A stretch of DNA of 64,000 nt. It comes from Siphonobacter sp. SORGH_AS_0500. Lineage in GTDB: Bacteria > Bacteroidota > Bacteroidia > Cytophagales > Spirosomataceae. The position numbers were made by a program, and so were the translations under genes. The stretch lies in NCBI RefSeq assembly GCF_002838835.1, contig NZ_NHPP01000003.1:248001-312000 (forward strand), in the 5' to 3' direction. Numbering within the stretch: the first letter of the stretch is position 1; each line of letters starts with the position of its first letter. A model generated the notes under the pieces. That model worked only from the letters and a program-made list of their open reading frames with translations, ran no database searches and was not told the origin of the DNA. Below, piece after piece: positions 8,243 to 16,660 of the stretch.

Positions 8243-11146
8243 TTAAAATCTGTATACTACCTGAAGCTGACCGGAAGCTCCGTTCGCTGAAAACTGGCTT
8301 ACATTTCTTGGATAAGGGGTTTGTCCATTAGAATAGGCCGCCTGATTGCTCAAAATGCGATCTGGATACGTATTCAGCAGGTTCAGGCCCATCAAACTAA
8401 ACTGCCAGTGCTGGGTAGGAGTATATTCGATGGTGACATCAAACAACGTTTTTCCCCGAAAGGTCTGAGATTCATAAGGTTGGGTCAGCGGTTTGATCCA
8501 GCCCGTCACCGCTCCAATGTACGTCGCCCGCACCGACCCGCTCCAATGATGGTGTCGATACTCACCGGAAATAGTAAATTTTCCCCGGGGCTGAGCGGTT
8601 TCGATAAGCCCTCGGCCAATGGTATCAATCAGAGAAATAGCCGAAGCCGTACCTTTCTGAAAAGCAGCGGGCGTGGGTTTGATACGGGTGATCTGGGTTT
8701 GGTTATAGGAAAAAATAGCCGAGACTCGCAGGAAGGTATTTTTCTTACGGTTGTTGCTATACGTTAATTGTGCGTCGAGGCCTTTCGTTCGGGTGGACAA
8801 CTGATTCGTAAATAACCGAACTTCCGTTAGTTCAGGAAACAACCGCTGGAGCGAGGCGATGGAAGCAACGAAAAGTCGGTCACTCAGGATGATCCGGTCA
8901 CGAATAGAAATCTGATAGGCATCCAGGGCAAAAGTGAATGAGGGCTGTATTTCTCCCGCCACGCCCAGGGTATAATTCCAGGATTTTTCGGCTTGAATAG
9001 GAGGAAAGCCCAGTTCAGCCATTCGGGGATCCTGACTCGAAATCTGACGGGTGAGAGCAATGGATCCAGCCTGAACCGTAGACGTAACCAGCCGATTGAA
9101 ATTCTGCTGTAAGGAGGGAGCCCGAAACCCCCGATTGATGGAACCTCGTACGGAAAGCCGGGAATTCATCCGATAACGAATGGAAGTCTTACCCGAGAGA
9201 TTGCTGCCAAAATCGCTGTAGGACTCCAGCCGTAAAGCTATACTACCCAGGATTCGTTTCTTCCATTCGCCTTCTACATCGCCATACAAACCCAAGTTGG
9301 AACGGAACGCCCGTACTTCGTCGGCCCTGGCGATTCCAGGCCGACCACTTGCTCCGGGAGCTTTATTCATCAGTGGACCTTGTTCCGAAGCTGCCGCGTC
9401 TCCCGCCCGTAACTGAAATTCACTCCGCCGAAACTGACTCCCCAGAGCCACATTCCAGCTCGTGTTGGGGGCATGAAACAGCCGGGTTGCCGTTGCATCC
9501 ACGAGGGTATGAGCAAAGTAACTTCGACCTACGTAAAAATCAGTGGGGGAAATCGCTCCCAGCGAAGGATTGCTGGTGTGATTGGCCCACAGGTCTAGTC
9601 GGTTGGAACCGTAACTACCGCTAAAATCCCATTGCCATCCCTGAGGGATCTGGCGACTCAGACCGATGACCTGTGAAAAATCGACGGTCCTGCCCGGTAA
9701 CTCCGGCGTATAGCCATCCGGGTATAAGTCGGGGTTTGAATTGGCGTTGTCAGGGATGGCATTTCTGAAGAAACCATAAGCCACGATGTATTTGTTGGAA
9801 TAGCTTCCGGTCTGATAAAAGGTCCAGTAATTATGAACCGGGTAACTAATTTTGTACAAACCCTGCACCGTGGTAGAGCCGTTACTGCCGTAGATTCCCA
9901 CTCTGAAAGGCGGTTGCCAAACCCCTCGGTTCTGACGAATGCGGTTATCAGTGGTAGAGTCGCTGGCGTAAATACGCCCGGTATAAGCATCAGACCGATT
10001 AGTAACGCCAACGGATTGCACCTGTAAGCTCAGGGTCAGGTTACTACCCGCTTTTCCCAGCCCCGTTCCCCAGCGGAGGCCCGTTGTAAAGAAGGTCCCA
10101 TCTCCTCGGCTGGTACTCCCTACGGAACTTCGAATTAACCCTCCCTGCGTTTCTTTTCGCAAAACCAGATTAATAATGCCCGCAATAGCGTCTGATCCGT
10201 ACTGAGCTGCGGCTCCGTCCCGAAGAATCTCCACGCGTTCCAGAGCCAGGGTTGGGATGGCATTCAAGTCGGTTGTTACGGTACCCAATCCTACCGTCTG
10301 GTTAAGATTGATGCCGGAAAAAGGATGGCGGCGTTTGCCATCCACGAGAACCAGCACCTGATCGGGAGCAAGTCCGCGTAAGGTAATCGGGTCGGCATAA
10401 TTGGCCACGCCGTTGATTCCCGTTTTCAGAGTCTGAACCGTAGGAGAAGTAAACTGTAACTGTTGAGCCAGTTCCAACTGACCTGTAGCCTGTAACTGAT
10501 CTGAAGTGAGCACGTCTACGGGAACGGACCGATCCAGACGCAAGCGGGGGCTCGCGTAAGAACCCACAATCGCAATTTCAGGAAGAGCGACCGTCGTTTC
10601 CTGAAGAATGACCGTCGGCACCAGGCCGGGCTTTCCCATGATCTGCGTAGACTGATAACTTAGATGAGAAAACAGGAGGGTGGCGGGTTCAGAACCTGAT
10701 AACTGGTAGGAACCGTCTGCCTGGGTGGTGGTGCCCTGCAAACTTCCCTTGATTCGTATAAAAGCATCGGAGATCGGCTCTCCTTTTGAGTTTTTGACCA
10801 TTCCCCTAAAGAACGTTTCCTGTACTTGAGGAACGGAGTCCTGAGCCGTGAGAATAAGGTTCCCCCTGATGAGTTCGTAATGAATCGACAAAGGCCTGAA
10901 TAAGCGATCCAGCACCAAACGTAACGGCTCCTGGTGGGCCCGTACAGAAACCTTTCGGCGTACGCCTATGGCATCAGGATTATATAGAAAACGGGCAGAG
11001 GTCAATTTTTCCATTTTCGTTAGTACGGTTTGGAGTGGCGTATCCTGCATACGCAGGCTAATCGATTCTTCTAACGGAGACTCTTGGGCATAAGTTAAGG
11101 TGCAGCTAAAGACAATAAGTATCAGGACCTGTTGAAAAACAGGCAT
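8243..11146 (-). CDS. STN-domain TonB-dependent outer-membrane receptor
   Basis: The 967-residue precursor is a FecA-like transducing receptor. In order it shows a signal peptide (MPVFQQVLILIVFSCTLTYA), an STN domain for contact with an anti-sigma factor (about 25-95), a carboxypeptidase-regulatory-like domain (about 110-190), a TonB plug (about 205-310, with VLVLVDGKRRHPF and LERVEILRDGAAAQYGSDAIAG) and a long barrel ending in phenylalanine. The substrate is unknown; siderophores or oligosaccharides are usual for this architecture. It lies immediately downstream of the FecR-type gene (79-base gap). The ATG at 11146 was chosen because the longer frame begins only with TTG at 11182 and starts with an unlikely basic, tryptophan-rich leader. 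Confidence 0.88.
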   Translation of the reverse strand: MPVFQQVLILIVFSCTLTYAQESPLEESISLRMQDTPLQTVLTKMEKLTSARFLYNPDAIGVRRKVSVRAHQEPLRLVLDRLFRPLSIHYELIRGNLILTAQDSVPQVQETFFRGMVKNSKGEPISDAFIRIKGSLQGTTTQADGSYQLSGSEPATLLFSHLSYQSTQIMGKPGLVPTVILQETTVALPEIAIVGSYASPRLRLDRSVPVDVLTSDQLQATGQLELAQQLQFTSPTVQTLKTGINGVANYADPITLRGLAPDQVLVLVDGKRRHPFSGINLNQTVGLGTVTTDLNAIPTLALERVEILRDGAAAQYGSDAIAGIINLVLRKETQGGLIRSSVGSTSRGDGTFFTTGLRWGTGLGKAGSNLTLSLQVQSVGVTNRSDAYTGRIYASDSTTDNRIRQNRGVWQPPFRVGIYGSNGSTTVQGLYKISYPVHNYWTFYQTGSYSNKYIVAYGFFRNAIPDNANSNPDLYPDGYTPELPGRTVDFSQVIGLSRQIPQGWQWDFSGSYGSNRLDLWANHTSNPSLGAISPTDFYVGRSYFAHTLVDATATRLFHAPNTSWNVALGSQFRRSEFQLRAGDAAASEQGPLMNKAPGASGRPGIARADEVRAFRSNLGLYGDVEGEWKKRILGSIALRLESYSDFGSNLSGKTSIRYRMNSRLSVRGSINRGFRAPSLQQNFNRLVTSTVQAGSIALTRQISSQDPRMAELGFPPIQAEKSWNYTLGVAGEIQPSFTFALDAYQISIRDRIILSDRLFVASIASLQRLFPELTEVRLFTNQLSTRTKGLDAQLTYSNNRKKNTFLRVSAIFSYNQTQITRIKPTPAAFQKGTASAISLIDTIGRGLIETAQPRGKFTISGEYRHHHWSGSVRATYIGAVTGWIKPLTQPYESQTFRGKTLFDVTIEYTPTQHWQFSLMGLNLLNTYPDRILSNQAAYSNGQTPYPRNVSQFSANGASGQLQVVYRF

Positions 11147-11225
11147 TCTACAGCGTGTCCACGGGTACCAAAGCAACCTCAACGGTATCAGCGTAAATTA
11201 AAGTATAAAGTCTATTTCGGGGTTT

Positions 11226-12164
11226 TTATGGGGAAGTAGGACAGGGTCGTCCGTCAATAACTATAGTTTTTTGCTCGATGCGATACGACCATTTAAGGGT
11301 TTTACAGAGTAACTCCAGCTTTCCGTAGAAGGTAGAGTCTGCCAGGGTGCCTGAAAACGTACAACGTTCCAGAGGCGTCTTAGCCAAAAGAACCGGAATA
11401 TGATAGGCTTTTTCTAACGAATCAATCACGGCTTTCACTGGAGCATTGGAAAAACTAAAACTCGAGGGCAGGGTAGTCTGAGGTTGCTCTACCAGCCCAC
11501 TGACCCAGCGTTGCGTACGAAGGTTTACGACGACCTGTTGGTTAGGGGTCAATAAAACCGAAATGGGCTGAAGCTTGGCTTGTTGAGAAACCTGCACCCT
11601 TCCCGTCCGAACCTCTACCTGAAGCTGCTTTTCCGAACTTCTTACCCAGAAACTGGTGCCAAGTACCTCCGTAATGGTTCCTGAGGCGTACACCCGAAAG
11701 GGCCGCGAGGGATCTTTCGATACCTTGAAAAAGGCCTGACCTGCCAGCGAAACTTCCCGCCGATCCGAAGGAAAGGATTTGGAATACACCAGCGTAGCTC
11801 CAGGATTTACTTCAACCGTTGTTCCCTCGGAAAGTGATACGGTAACGGGCTTCGAGGACGTATTGGTATAGGTAACGGAATCATCCATGCTCCAGAAAAT
11901 GCCCAGGCTAATCACGATAAAAAGCCCAGCGGCAGCAGAAACCCAGCGAGCCGTAGAGGTAAAAAGCCAGAGCGTTTTTTTTTCCTGCGTTCTCGTGTCA
12001 ATGACTGCTTTCATCCGCTTCCGGGCGGCAGTTAGCTCTTCTTCGGAAAGCTCAAGGTCTGCCCCCATTTCCTCATACCATCGGTCAAGGCGACGATCTT
12101 CCTGAGGGCTTTGCTGGCCGTTCAGGTAGTTTCGGAGCAGGGTGCGGAATTCAACCAGATTCAT
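11226..12164 (-). CDS. FecR-type anti-sigma factor
   Basis: The 312-residue protein has the Bacteroidota FecR layout. A cytoplasmic N-terminal segment binds the sigma factor (about 1-85), a single membrane helix follows near 86-108 (WVSAAAGLFIVISLGIFWSM), and then the periplasmic FecR domain (SVTYTNTSSKPVTVSLSEGT through RPFRVYASGTITEVLGTSFWV). A DUF4974-like C-terminus follows (SFSNAPVKAVIDSLEKAY). It normally passes a signal from the adjacent TonB receptor to an ECF sigma factor. The receptor gene follows directly, but no sigma gene precedes it; the only one in the window is at 1669-2247. Confidence 0.9.
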   Translation of the reverse strand: MNLVEFRTLLRNYLNGQQSPQEDRRLDRWYEEMGADLELSEEELTAARKRMKAVIDTRTQEKKTLWLFTSTARWVSAAAGLFIVISLGIFWSMDDSVTYTNTSSKPVTVSLSEGTTVEVNPGATLVYSKSFPSDRREVSLAGQAFFKVSKDPSRPFRVYASGTITEVLGTSFWVRSSEKQLQVEVRTGRVQVSQQAKLQPISVLLTPNQQVVVNLRTQRWVSGLVEQPQTTLPSSFSFSNAPVKAVIDSLEKAYHIPVLLAKTPLERCTFSGTLADSTFYGKLELLCKTLKWSYRIEQKTIVIDGRPCPTSP

Positions 12165-12385
12165 AAGAGAAAAGGCATGCTTGCGTGTTCATAGTGTAAG
12201 TACGCTAACCCAGCCATTTACCCTAAATTGATTAATAAATTATTTGAATGTTTATATTCTACTTGAAGTATATTTAATAAATTCATGGAAAAATTATATA
12301 TGTATTTTGGTATGAAGATAGATGTAAGATATTGTTGATTATTCCGTTTATCCTCTCGAATGTAGGGAGGGCTTATGTAATCCTT

Positions 12386-12541
12386 GCAGTCGCTCGGCTA
12401 GAACCGAGTGAGGATGTAATGTGGCCGATGTCAACAAGGAGGTTTTGTTGGGAAAGGTGTTGTCTAACTAGGCAGTGCTTCGCATCCTACCGGCCAGAGG
12501 TCTATAGCTAGGTAGTCACTCGGCAGGAGCCGAGCGACTGC
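12386..12541. repeat. Dispersed element with 14-bp terminal inverted repeats, copy 1
   Basis: The element begins with GCAGTCGCTCGGCT (12386-12399) and ends with the exact reverse complement AGCCGAGCGACTGC (12528-12541). The right half (about 12455-12541, from AAAGGTGTTGTCT through GCATCCTACCGGCCAGAGG) recurs at 13331-13421 and, degenerate, at 14434-14504. A copy with the same terminal repeats is at 46548-46662. No reading frame is present, so a MITE-like or REP-like element is the likely class. Confidence 0.75.
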
Positions 12542-12666
12542 GGGGACTGCAAGAGTATGGGTAATTTCTAAACTCTAAATAAGGTTTTGTGCTTTGCTCT
12601 GGCCAAAGTTAGCAAGCATAAGTTCGGGAAAGGGGTCTTGTTACTAGCTACTGATGGTTGTAGTTT

Positions 12667-13125
12667 TTATTCAGTTCCAAATAATTTTCCATTAAATGTA
12701 TGAGTGCAACAAGTACAAAATGGTTTCATATCTTTTGCTTTTAGATCTGGATTTGATAATTGTAAAATATTATTATCATCAACAAACAAGCCAGAGAAAT
12801 AGGACGATTCGCCAGTTCTTATGAAATCTCTTTTTTTATCTTCTATTAAGGCAACCATCCCATATATTGGTTCAACTTTATCCAGTCTAGCTTTGGCTTC
12901 ACTAAAAATTTCGTCCCAGTTAGAGCCAACTTTTGATAATAAAAATCTATAAAGTGGAGTATAGTCTAACCCTCGTTCCTTTTTCCCAAACATTTTTCCT
13001 TTAGTTTGTTCTAAAGTTTCTCTTTTACTGTGTCGTGTATTTTTAAAATCTCCACCAATATAATGATCAACATTAAATGCTTTAGTGTTTACTTTTCTAA
13101 ATAATTTAGGTTTTTCTTTGTTCAT
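12667..13125 (-). CDS. Hypothetical protein with C-terminal CxCC-H motif
   Basis: This 152-residue protein is not assigned to a named family. It is soluble and basic at the N-terminus. A central LDYTPLYRFLLSKVGSNWDE stretch looks conserved in style. Near the C-terminus FCTCCTHTFNG offers three cysteines and a histidine that could bind zinc, although only one such cluster is visible. The gene is strongly AT-rich compared with its neighbours and lies between two copies of the dispersed repeat (12386-12541 and 13331-13421). Recent acquisition is likely from composition and context. No function is proposed. Confidence 0.7.
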   Translation of the reverse strand: MNKEKPKLFRKVNTKAFNVDHYIGGDFKNTRHSKRETLEQTKGKMFGKKERGLDYTPLYRFLLSKVGSNWDEIFSEAKARLDKVEPIYGMVALIEDKKRDFIRTGESSYFSGLFVDDNNILQLSNPDLKAKDMKPFCTCCTHTFNGKLFGTE

Positions 13126-13330
13126 TTTCCGTTTTTACATTAAAATGAATACTTTATGAATTTCAATTATGGTTGTAGTTTAAAATTACCATACAATCAT
13201 CCAATTAAACGCAACTCGGACATCTATACTCTCAAATATACATCTTTTCATGACATTCCCTTGTACAGCTCATACCACAAAGCACTCACGATTGAATATT
13301 TACCATATTAAAAATCTTAAATGCATTGAA

Positions 13331-13421
13331 AAAAAGGTGTTGTTTGATGAGATAATGTTTCGCATCCTACCGGCCAGAGGTCTATAGCTAGGTAGTCACT
13401 TGGCAGGAGCTGAGCGACTGC
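13331..13421. repeat. Dispersed element, copy 2 (right half only)
   Basis: This roughly 90-base stretch is nearly identical to the right half of the element at 12386-12541, including GCATCCTACCGGCCAGAGG and TCTATAGCTAGGTAGTCACT. The terminal repeat is degenerate (one base changed: GCTGAGCGACTGC). No left terminal repeat is seen upstream, so it is a truncated copy. Confidence 0.75.
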
Positions 13422-13580
13422 GGGAGCATCTTGCTCTCATGGTTTTGTAGAATTATTGTAACGAATAGGGTTTTATGTTTGAGCAGAAAATTGAAGGATA
13501 AAGGCTGATATGAGTACTGAGGTTCAATTGAAAACTACTGTTGAATCTTACAATTCAGCTCGTCTGATGCAAAACTCGTG

Positions 13581-14207
13581 TTAACGGTAGCTTATTGTTT
13601 CTCGTTTCTCAATTCTCTTAATAATTAGAAACGCAATCAATAAATTGGGAATCCAGCAGAGCCAAGCAACGATTTGGTAAGCGGATATAAAGTCATTAAA
13701 TAAAATTACTAAAAGCGGAAGCCAAATTCTAAGAGTTACTGCTGCAAAACACAAAGCATAACTGTATAACATCATTTTTTCGTGATTAGCAATCATTCCT
13801 TTTTTAATCTGAAGAAATGCTGTCAGGGTTGTGTAAAACCATATAAAGCCTAAGCAAATAAACCCCAAAGATGTAAAAAGTCCGCCTGTTGCGTATAGGG
13901 CAATGTAAAGGCTTGTCAATGCACTTATTAATGCGGAGATTACATAAACGCTACCTATCTGTCTATGTATAGTTAAATTTCTTACTCTTATTTTTGTACT
14001 GAATTGTGTCCAACCGATAAGTAACGCAAGCCCTCCTGAAATGATGTGAATATAAAATGATAAGCTCCAAAAAATGTTCTTGAATAGCCCATTATCCTTT
14101 GTGTTAAGTAGTCCAAATTTTTTATCCAAGAATAAATATAGCGTTGGATACAGTCCAATAAGTATTGCCATTGTTGCAAATAATATCCAAAGGGCCTTTT
14201 TAGTCAT
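13581..14207 (-). CDS. DUF2306-type membrane protein
   Basis: The 208-residue protein has about six or seven membrane segments and the DUF2306 pattern. That pattern includes SFYIHIISGGLALLIGWTQF, the TIHRQIGSVYV loop, and the NHEKMMLYSYALCFAAVTLR segment with a histidine at the membrane edge. The biochemical role of the family is not established. The coding sequence is AT-rich and bounded by two copies of the dispersed repeat (13331-13421 and 14434-14504). It therefore looks like a second foreign gene in the same small accessory stretch. It is not in an operon. Confidence 0.82.
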   Translation of the reverse strand: MTKKALWILFATMAILIGLYPTLYLFLDKKFGLLNTKDNGLFKNIFWSLSFYIHIISGGLALLIGWTQFSTKIRVRNLTIHRQIGSVYVISALISALTSLYIALYATGGLFTSLGFICLGFIWFYTTLTAFLQIKKGMIANHEKMMLYSYALCFAAVTLRIWLPLLVILFNDFISAYQIVAWLCWIPNLLIAFLIIKRIEKRETISYR

Positions 14208-14433
14208 TGTGTACGTCTGCTCGTTTAAATTACTGCTAACTATCTAATAGACGTAATACTTGCATCTATCTTTCAAATATATATCTTATGCATACCATTC
14301 ATGTATATGCATAAGTATCAATTTTTTAGGTATTTAGAATATGCATTGCCTGAAAACGTGTCGAAAACAACACAAGAGACGTAATAGCTTGGTATTCCTC
14401 TAGCTGATGGTAGCAGGAATGTTTTCGTTTGGG

Positions 14434-14504
14434 AAAAGGTGTTGTCTGACGAGACAGTGTTTCCCATCCTATCAGCTAGAGGCCAGCTATTCACTTGACT
14501 GCAG
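14434..14504. repeat. Dispersed element, copy 3 (degenerate)
   Basis: The start, AAAAGGTGTTGTCTGACGAG, and the following TTCCCATCCTATCAGCTAGAGG line up with the right half of the elements at 12386-12541 and 13331-13421. The remainder is shortened and mutated, ending near GACTGCAGGG. It marks the right boundary of the AT-rich stretch. Confidence 0.6.
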
Positions 14505-14570
14505 GGAAAGCGTCTAAGAGGCTTTATTAATCAAGATGGCCTACCTCAACAAAACGAGTACCTACGCTGT

Positions 14571-14670
14571 TCTGGATTTGCAATCCAGAACCAGTCTGTT
14601 ACGGATCTGTGATCCGTATGTGGGGATTATAAATCTCCAACAGATCGCTTTCGGATTGAAAATCCGAAAG
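14571..14670. repeat. Array of four tight inverted repeats
   Basis: Four consecutive short palindromes lie within 100 bases. They are TCTGGATT/AATCCAGA with a 3-base loop, ACGGATC/GATCCGT, GGGGATT/AATCTCC (one G-T pair) and CTTTCGGATT/AATCCGAAAG. Each stem contains a GGATT-type core. The array lies just downstream of the carboxylesterase gene (stop at 14717). Its function is unknown; similar hairpins occur at 44969-45080 and 59593-59644. Confidence 0.75.
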
Positions 14671-14716
14671 AGCAGAGTATTACTCAAAAGGCAGCCTAAC
14701 CGAAGGCTCGTATCAG

Positions 14717-16237
14717 TTACTTCTTTACCTTCTCAAACAAAAACTCCAGCCGCTCCGCATCGGGCAAAACCTCTGCTTTTACTTCCTTACCGAGATTGAT
14801 AATCTTTTTATCCTGAGTGGTGTACAAGGGCCAGTTTGGCACGTTTTTTCCGTTGGGGTTTCCCGTCGTAATAAAATTCAGCCAATAGGTAGACATGATC
14901 CGGGCCAGATCGTGGTCTGCTGGCTGCCAGGGGCGATGGATGAAAGCAAGGTTATCATAGGCGTACGCGACTTCACCCGTATGAAAGGCTCCATACTTCG
15001 CATATTCGTCCGTTCCGGGTACTTTTCTGGTAAAGCGATACACGTACACGGGCTGGCCCTGCCGACTTTGAGCATTTGCCCAGGCGTAATTCTGTACGCC
15101 AAAAATTAAATCACGTGCCAGCTCATATTGGGATTTAGTAGCTTCTGTTTCGTTTGAGGCGGGGTAATGCCTGAGAAAGGCATTGCCCTCAGTACCGTAT
15201 TGCTGATACAAGTAATGCTGGTAATCTTCTGCCTTTAGTAAGAGGCCTCGCAGGATACCTTCTTCTTCATTCCACCCGGTTAACAGCGAAACGGGGTTTT
15301 GCTGATGGGAAGCAAAAATCTGAGCGATCGGCTCGGGTAAGATGTACCCATCGAGAATAGGGCCGCGTAGGCCTGCATCCGTTTTTAGAATGGCTTCCGC
15401 TGGTTTCTTACGTAATTCTTCCAGCGATGCTGCTTCGAGCGAATGCATGAACTTGATACCGGCTTCTTCCGCCTGAGCCAGACTTGGATGAGGGGAGGTG
15501 AAGTTCGCTCCACTTTCGGCGATAGCCTGCTTAAAAAGGCCCTTTGCCTGTGGACTGGCTACTAGTGCATTGACGCTCATAGAACCCGCCGATTGTCCGG
15601 CGATGGTCACCCGGTCAGGATCGCCACCGAAGTTTCGGATGTTTCTCTGAACCCATTTTAGAGCGGCAATCTGATCCATTAATCCGTAATTCCCGGAAGC
15701 ATGATTACCCGATTCCTGGGTCAGTTCGGGGTGAGCAAAGAAGCCGAAGTTTCCCACCCGGTAATTGATGCTGACGAAAATAATACCCTTTTTAGCCATC
15801 GCTTCGCCATCATAAATGGGCACGGCACTGCCACCACCCATGAATCCACCGCCATAAATCCAGACCAAAACCGGACGCTTTTCCTGGGCTGATTGGGCTC
15901 CCGTCCAGACGTTTAAATAGAGGCAATCTTCACGAATGGGTTGTTTAGGAATTAAAAATTCCTCGCTCCACATACTGAATGGGGCCGGAGAGGCCTGCAT
16001 GGGACTGGGACCAAATTGCGTACATTTCCGAATGCCTTTCCAGGGAATCACGGCTTGCGGAGCTTTCCAGCGTAATGGACCAACGGGAGGAGCCGCGAAA
16101 GGGATGCCTTTGTATATACATATCTTTTCGTGCAGGCTTCCCAAAATCAAGCCGCCGTCCACTTTGACTGGAGCCGGGCCTTTGAAAGAACTTAAACCCA
16201 ACAGGAGTAACAGATAAAGAAGTAAGAACTTTTTCAT
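14717..16237 (-). CDS. Secreted type-B carboxylesterase
   Basis: The 506-residue precursor starts with a signal peptide (MKKFLLLYLLLLLGLSSF). It is an alpha/beta-hydrolase of the carboxylesterase/para-nitrobenzyl-esterase group. Visible signatures are GIPFAAPPVGPLRW near the N-terminus, EDCLYLNVW, the oxyanion loop WIYGGGFMGGG, and the nucleophile elbow GQSAGS near residue 205. A histidine in the late FHTGEVAYAY region would complete the triad. It hydrolyses carboxylic esters, but the substrate is unknown. The ATG at 16237 starts the signal peptide; the longer TTG-initiated frame at 16261 is less likely. It is a single gene, with tRNA-Glu upstream. Confidence 0.88.
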   Translation of the reverse strand: MKKFLLLYLLLLLGLSSFKGPAPVKVDGGLILGSLHEKICIYKGIPFAAPPVGPLRWKAPQAVIPWKGIRKCTQFGPSPMQASPAPFSMWSEEFLIPKQPIREDCLYLNVWTGAQSAQEKRPVLVWIYGGGFMGGGSAVPIYDGEAMAKKGIIFVSINYRVGNFGFFAHPELTQESGNHASGNYGLMDQIAALKWVQRNIRNFGGDPDRVTIAGQSAGSMSVNALVASPQAKGLFKQAIAESGANFTSPHPSLAQAEEAGIKFMHSLEAASLEELRKKPAEAILKTDAGLRGPILDGYILPEPIAQIFASHQQNPVSLLTGWNEEEGILRGLLLKAEDYQHYLYQQYGTEGNAFLRHYPASNETEATKSQYELARDLIFGVQNYAWANAQSRQGQPVYVYRFTRKVPGTDEYAKYGAFHTGEVAYAYDNLAFIHRPWQPADHDLARIMSTYWLNFITTGNPNGKNVPNWPLYTTQDKKIINLGKEVKAEVLPDAERLEFLFEKVKK

Positions 16238-16326
16238 AGGAATAGAGGGATCAACAGCCAATCAATCACGGTTTATAAACCGAAAATAATTGAATTCAAA
16301 AGAAGCAAAAGGGAGGGTAAGGTAGG

Positions 16327-16366
16327 AAAGAAAAAAGAGCTAAACAACCGAAGTTATTTAGCTCTT
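16327..16366 (-). terminator. Rho-independent terminator after tRNA-Glu
   Basis: On the minus strand a 10-bp stem (AAGAGCTAAA paired with TTTAGCTCTT, 16335-16366) is followed by a run of T residues. It starts six bases beyond the tRNA 3' end. Confidence 0.75.
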
Positions 16367-16371
16367 GCCAG

Positions 16372-16443
16372 TAGTCCGTACGGGAATCGAACCCGTGTTT
16401 TATCCGTGAAAGGGATACGTCCTAACCCCTAGACGAACGGACC
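16372..16443 (-). tRNA. tRNA-Glu (TTC anticodon)
   Basis: The minus strand folds as a complete cloverleaf. The acceptor GGTCCGT pairs with ACGGACT, the D arm contains TCTAGGGGTTAGGAC, the anticodon loop CTTTCAC has anticodon TTC, and the T arm is ACGGG-TTCGATT-CCCGT. The discriminator base is A. CCA is not encoded. Confidence 0.95.
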
Positions 16444-16617
16444 ATTTTATGTTGTTAAGCGGCGATTTTGTTGTCGTTTCGTTTAACGTGGTGCAAATAT
16501 AGAGGTTTTTTGAAAGCGAACGCAAGTGTTGGCCTGAAAAAAGATGATATTCTTTTAAAGTTTATTCGATTTATAGGTTTTGTCTAATAAAAATGAGTAG
16601 GGACGGCAGTTTTGAAC

Positions 16618-16653
16618 AAAAAAAGGGAGAATCCCCCGTTAGGCAATTCTCCC
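16618..16653 (-). terminator. Rho-independent terminator after the SMP-30-like gene
   Basis: GGGAGAAT (16625-16632) pairs with ATTCTCCC (16646-16653). On the minus strand the stem is followed by a long T run. It begins 8 bases after the stop of the gene at 16661. Confidence 0.8.
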
Positions 16654-16660
16654 GAATAAA

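Noticed and set aside
12386..13421. Integron attC-like sites between the AT-rich genes
   Set aside because: A GTCTAAC stretch in copy 1 fits the attC consensus RYYYAAC, but the matching GTTRRRY end is missing, copy 2 lacks the AAC, and no integrase gene is visible.
14536..14799. Plus-strand 87-codon open frame over the hairpin array and esterase end
   Set aside because: It runs through the four hairpins and into the opposite strand of the esterase gene, and it has no protein-like composition.
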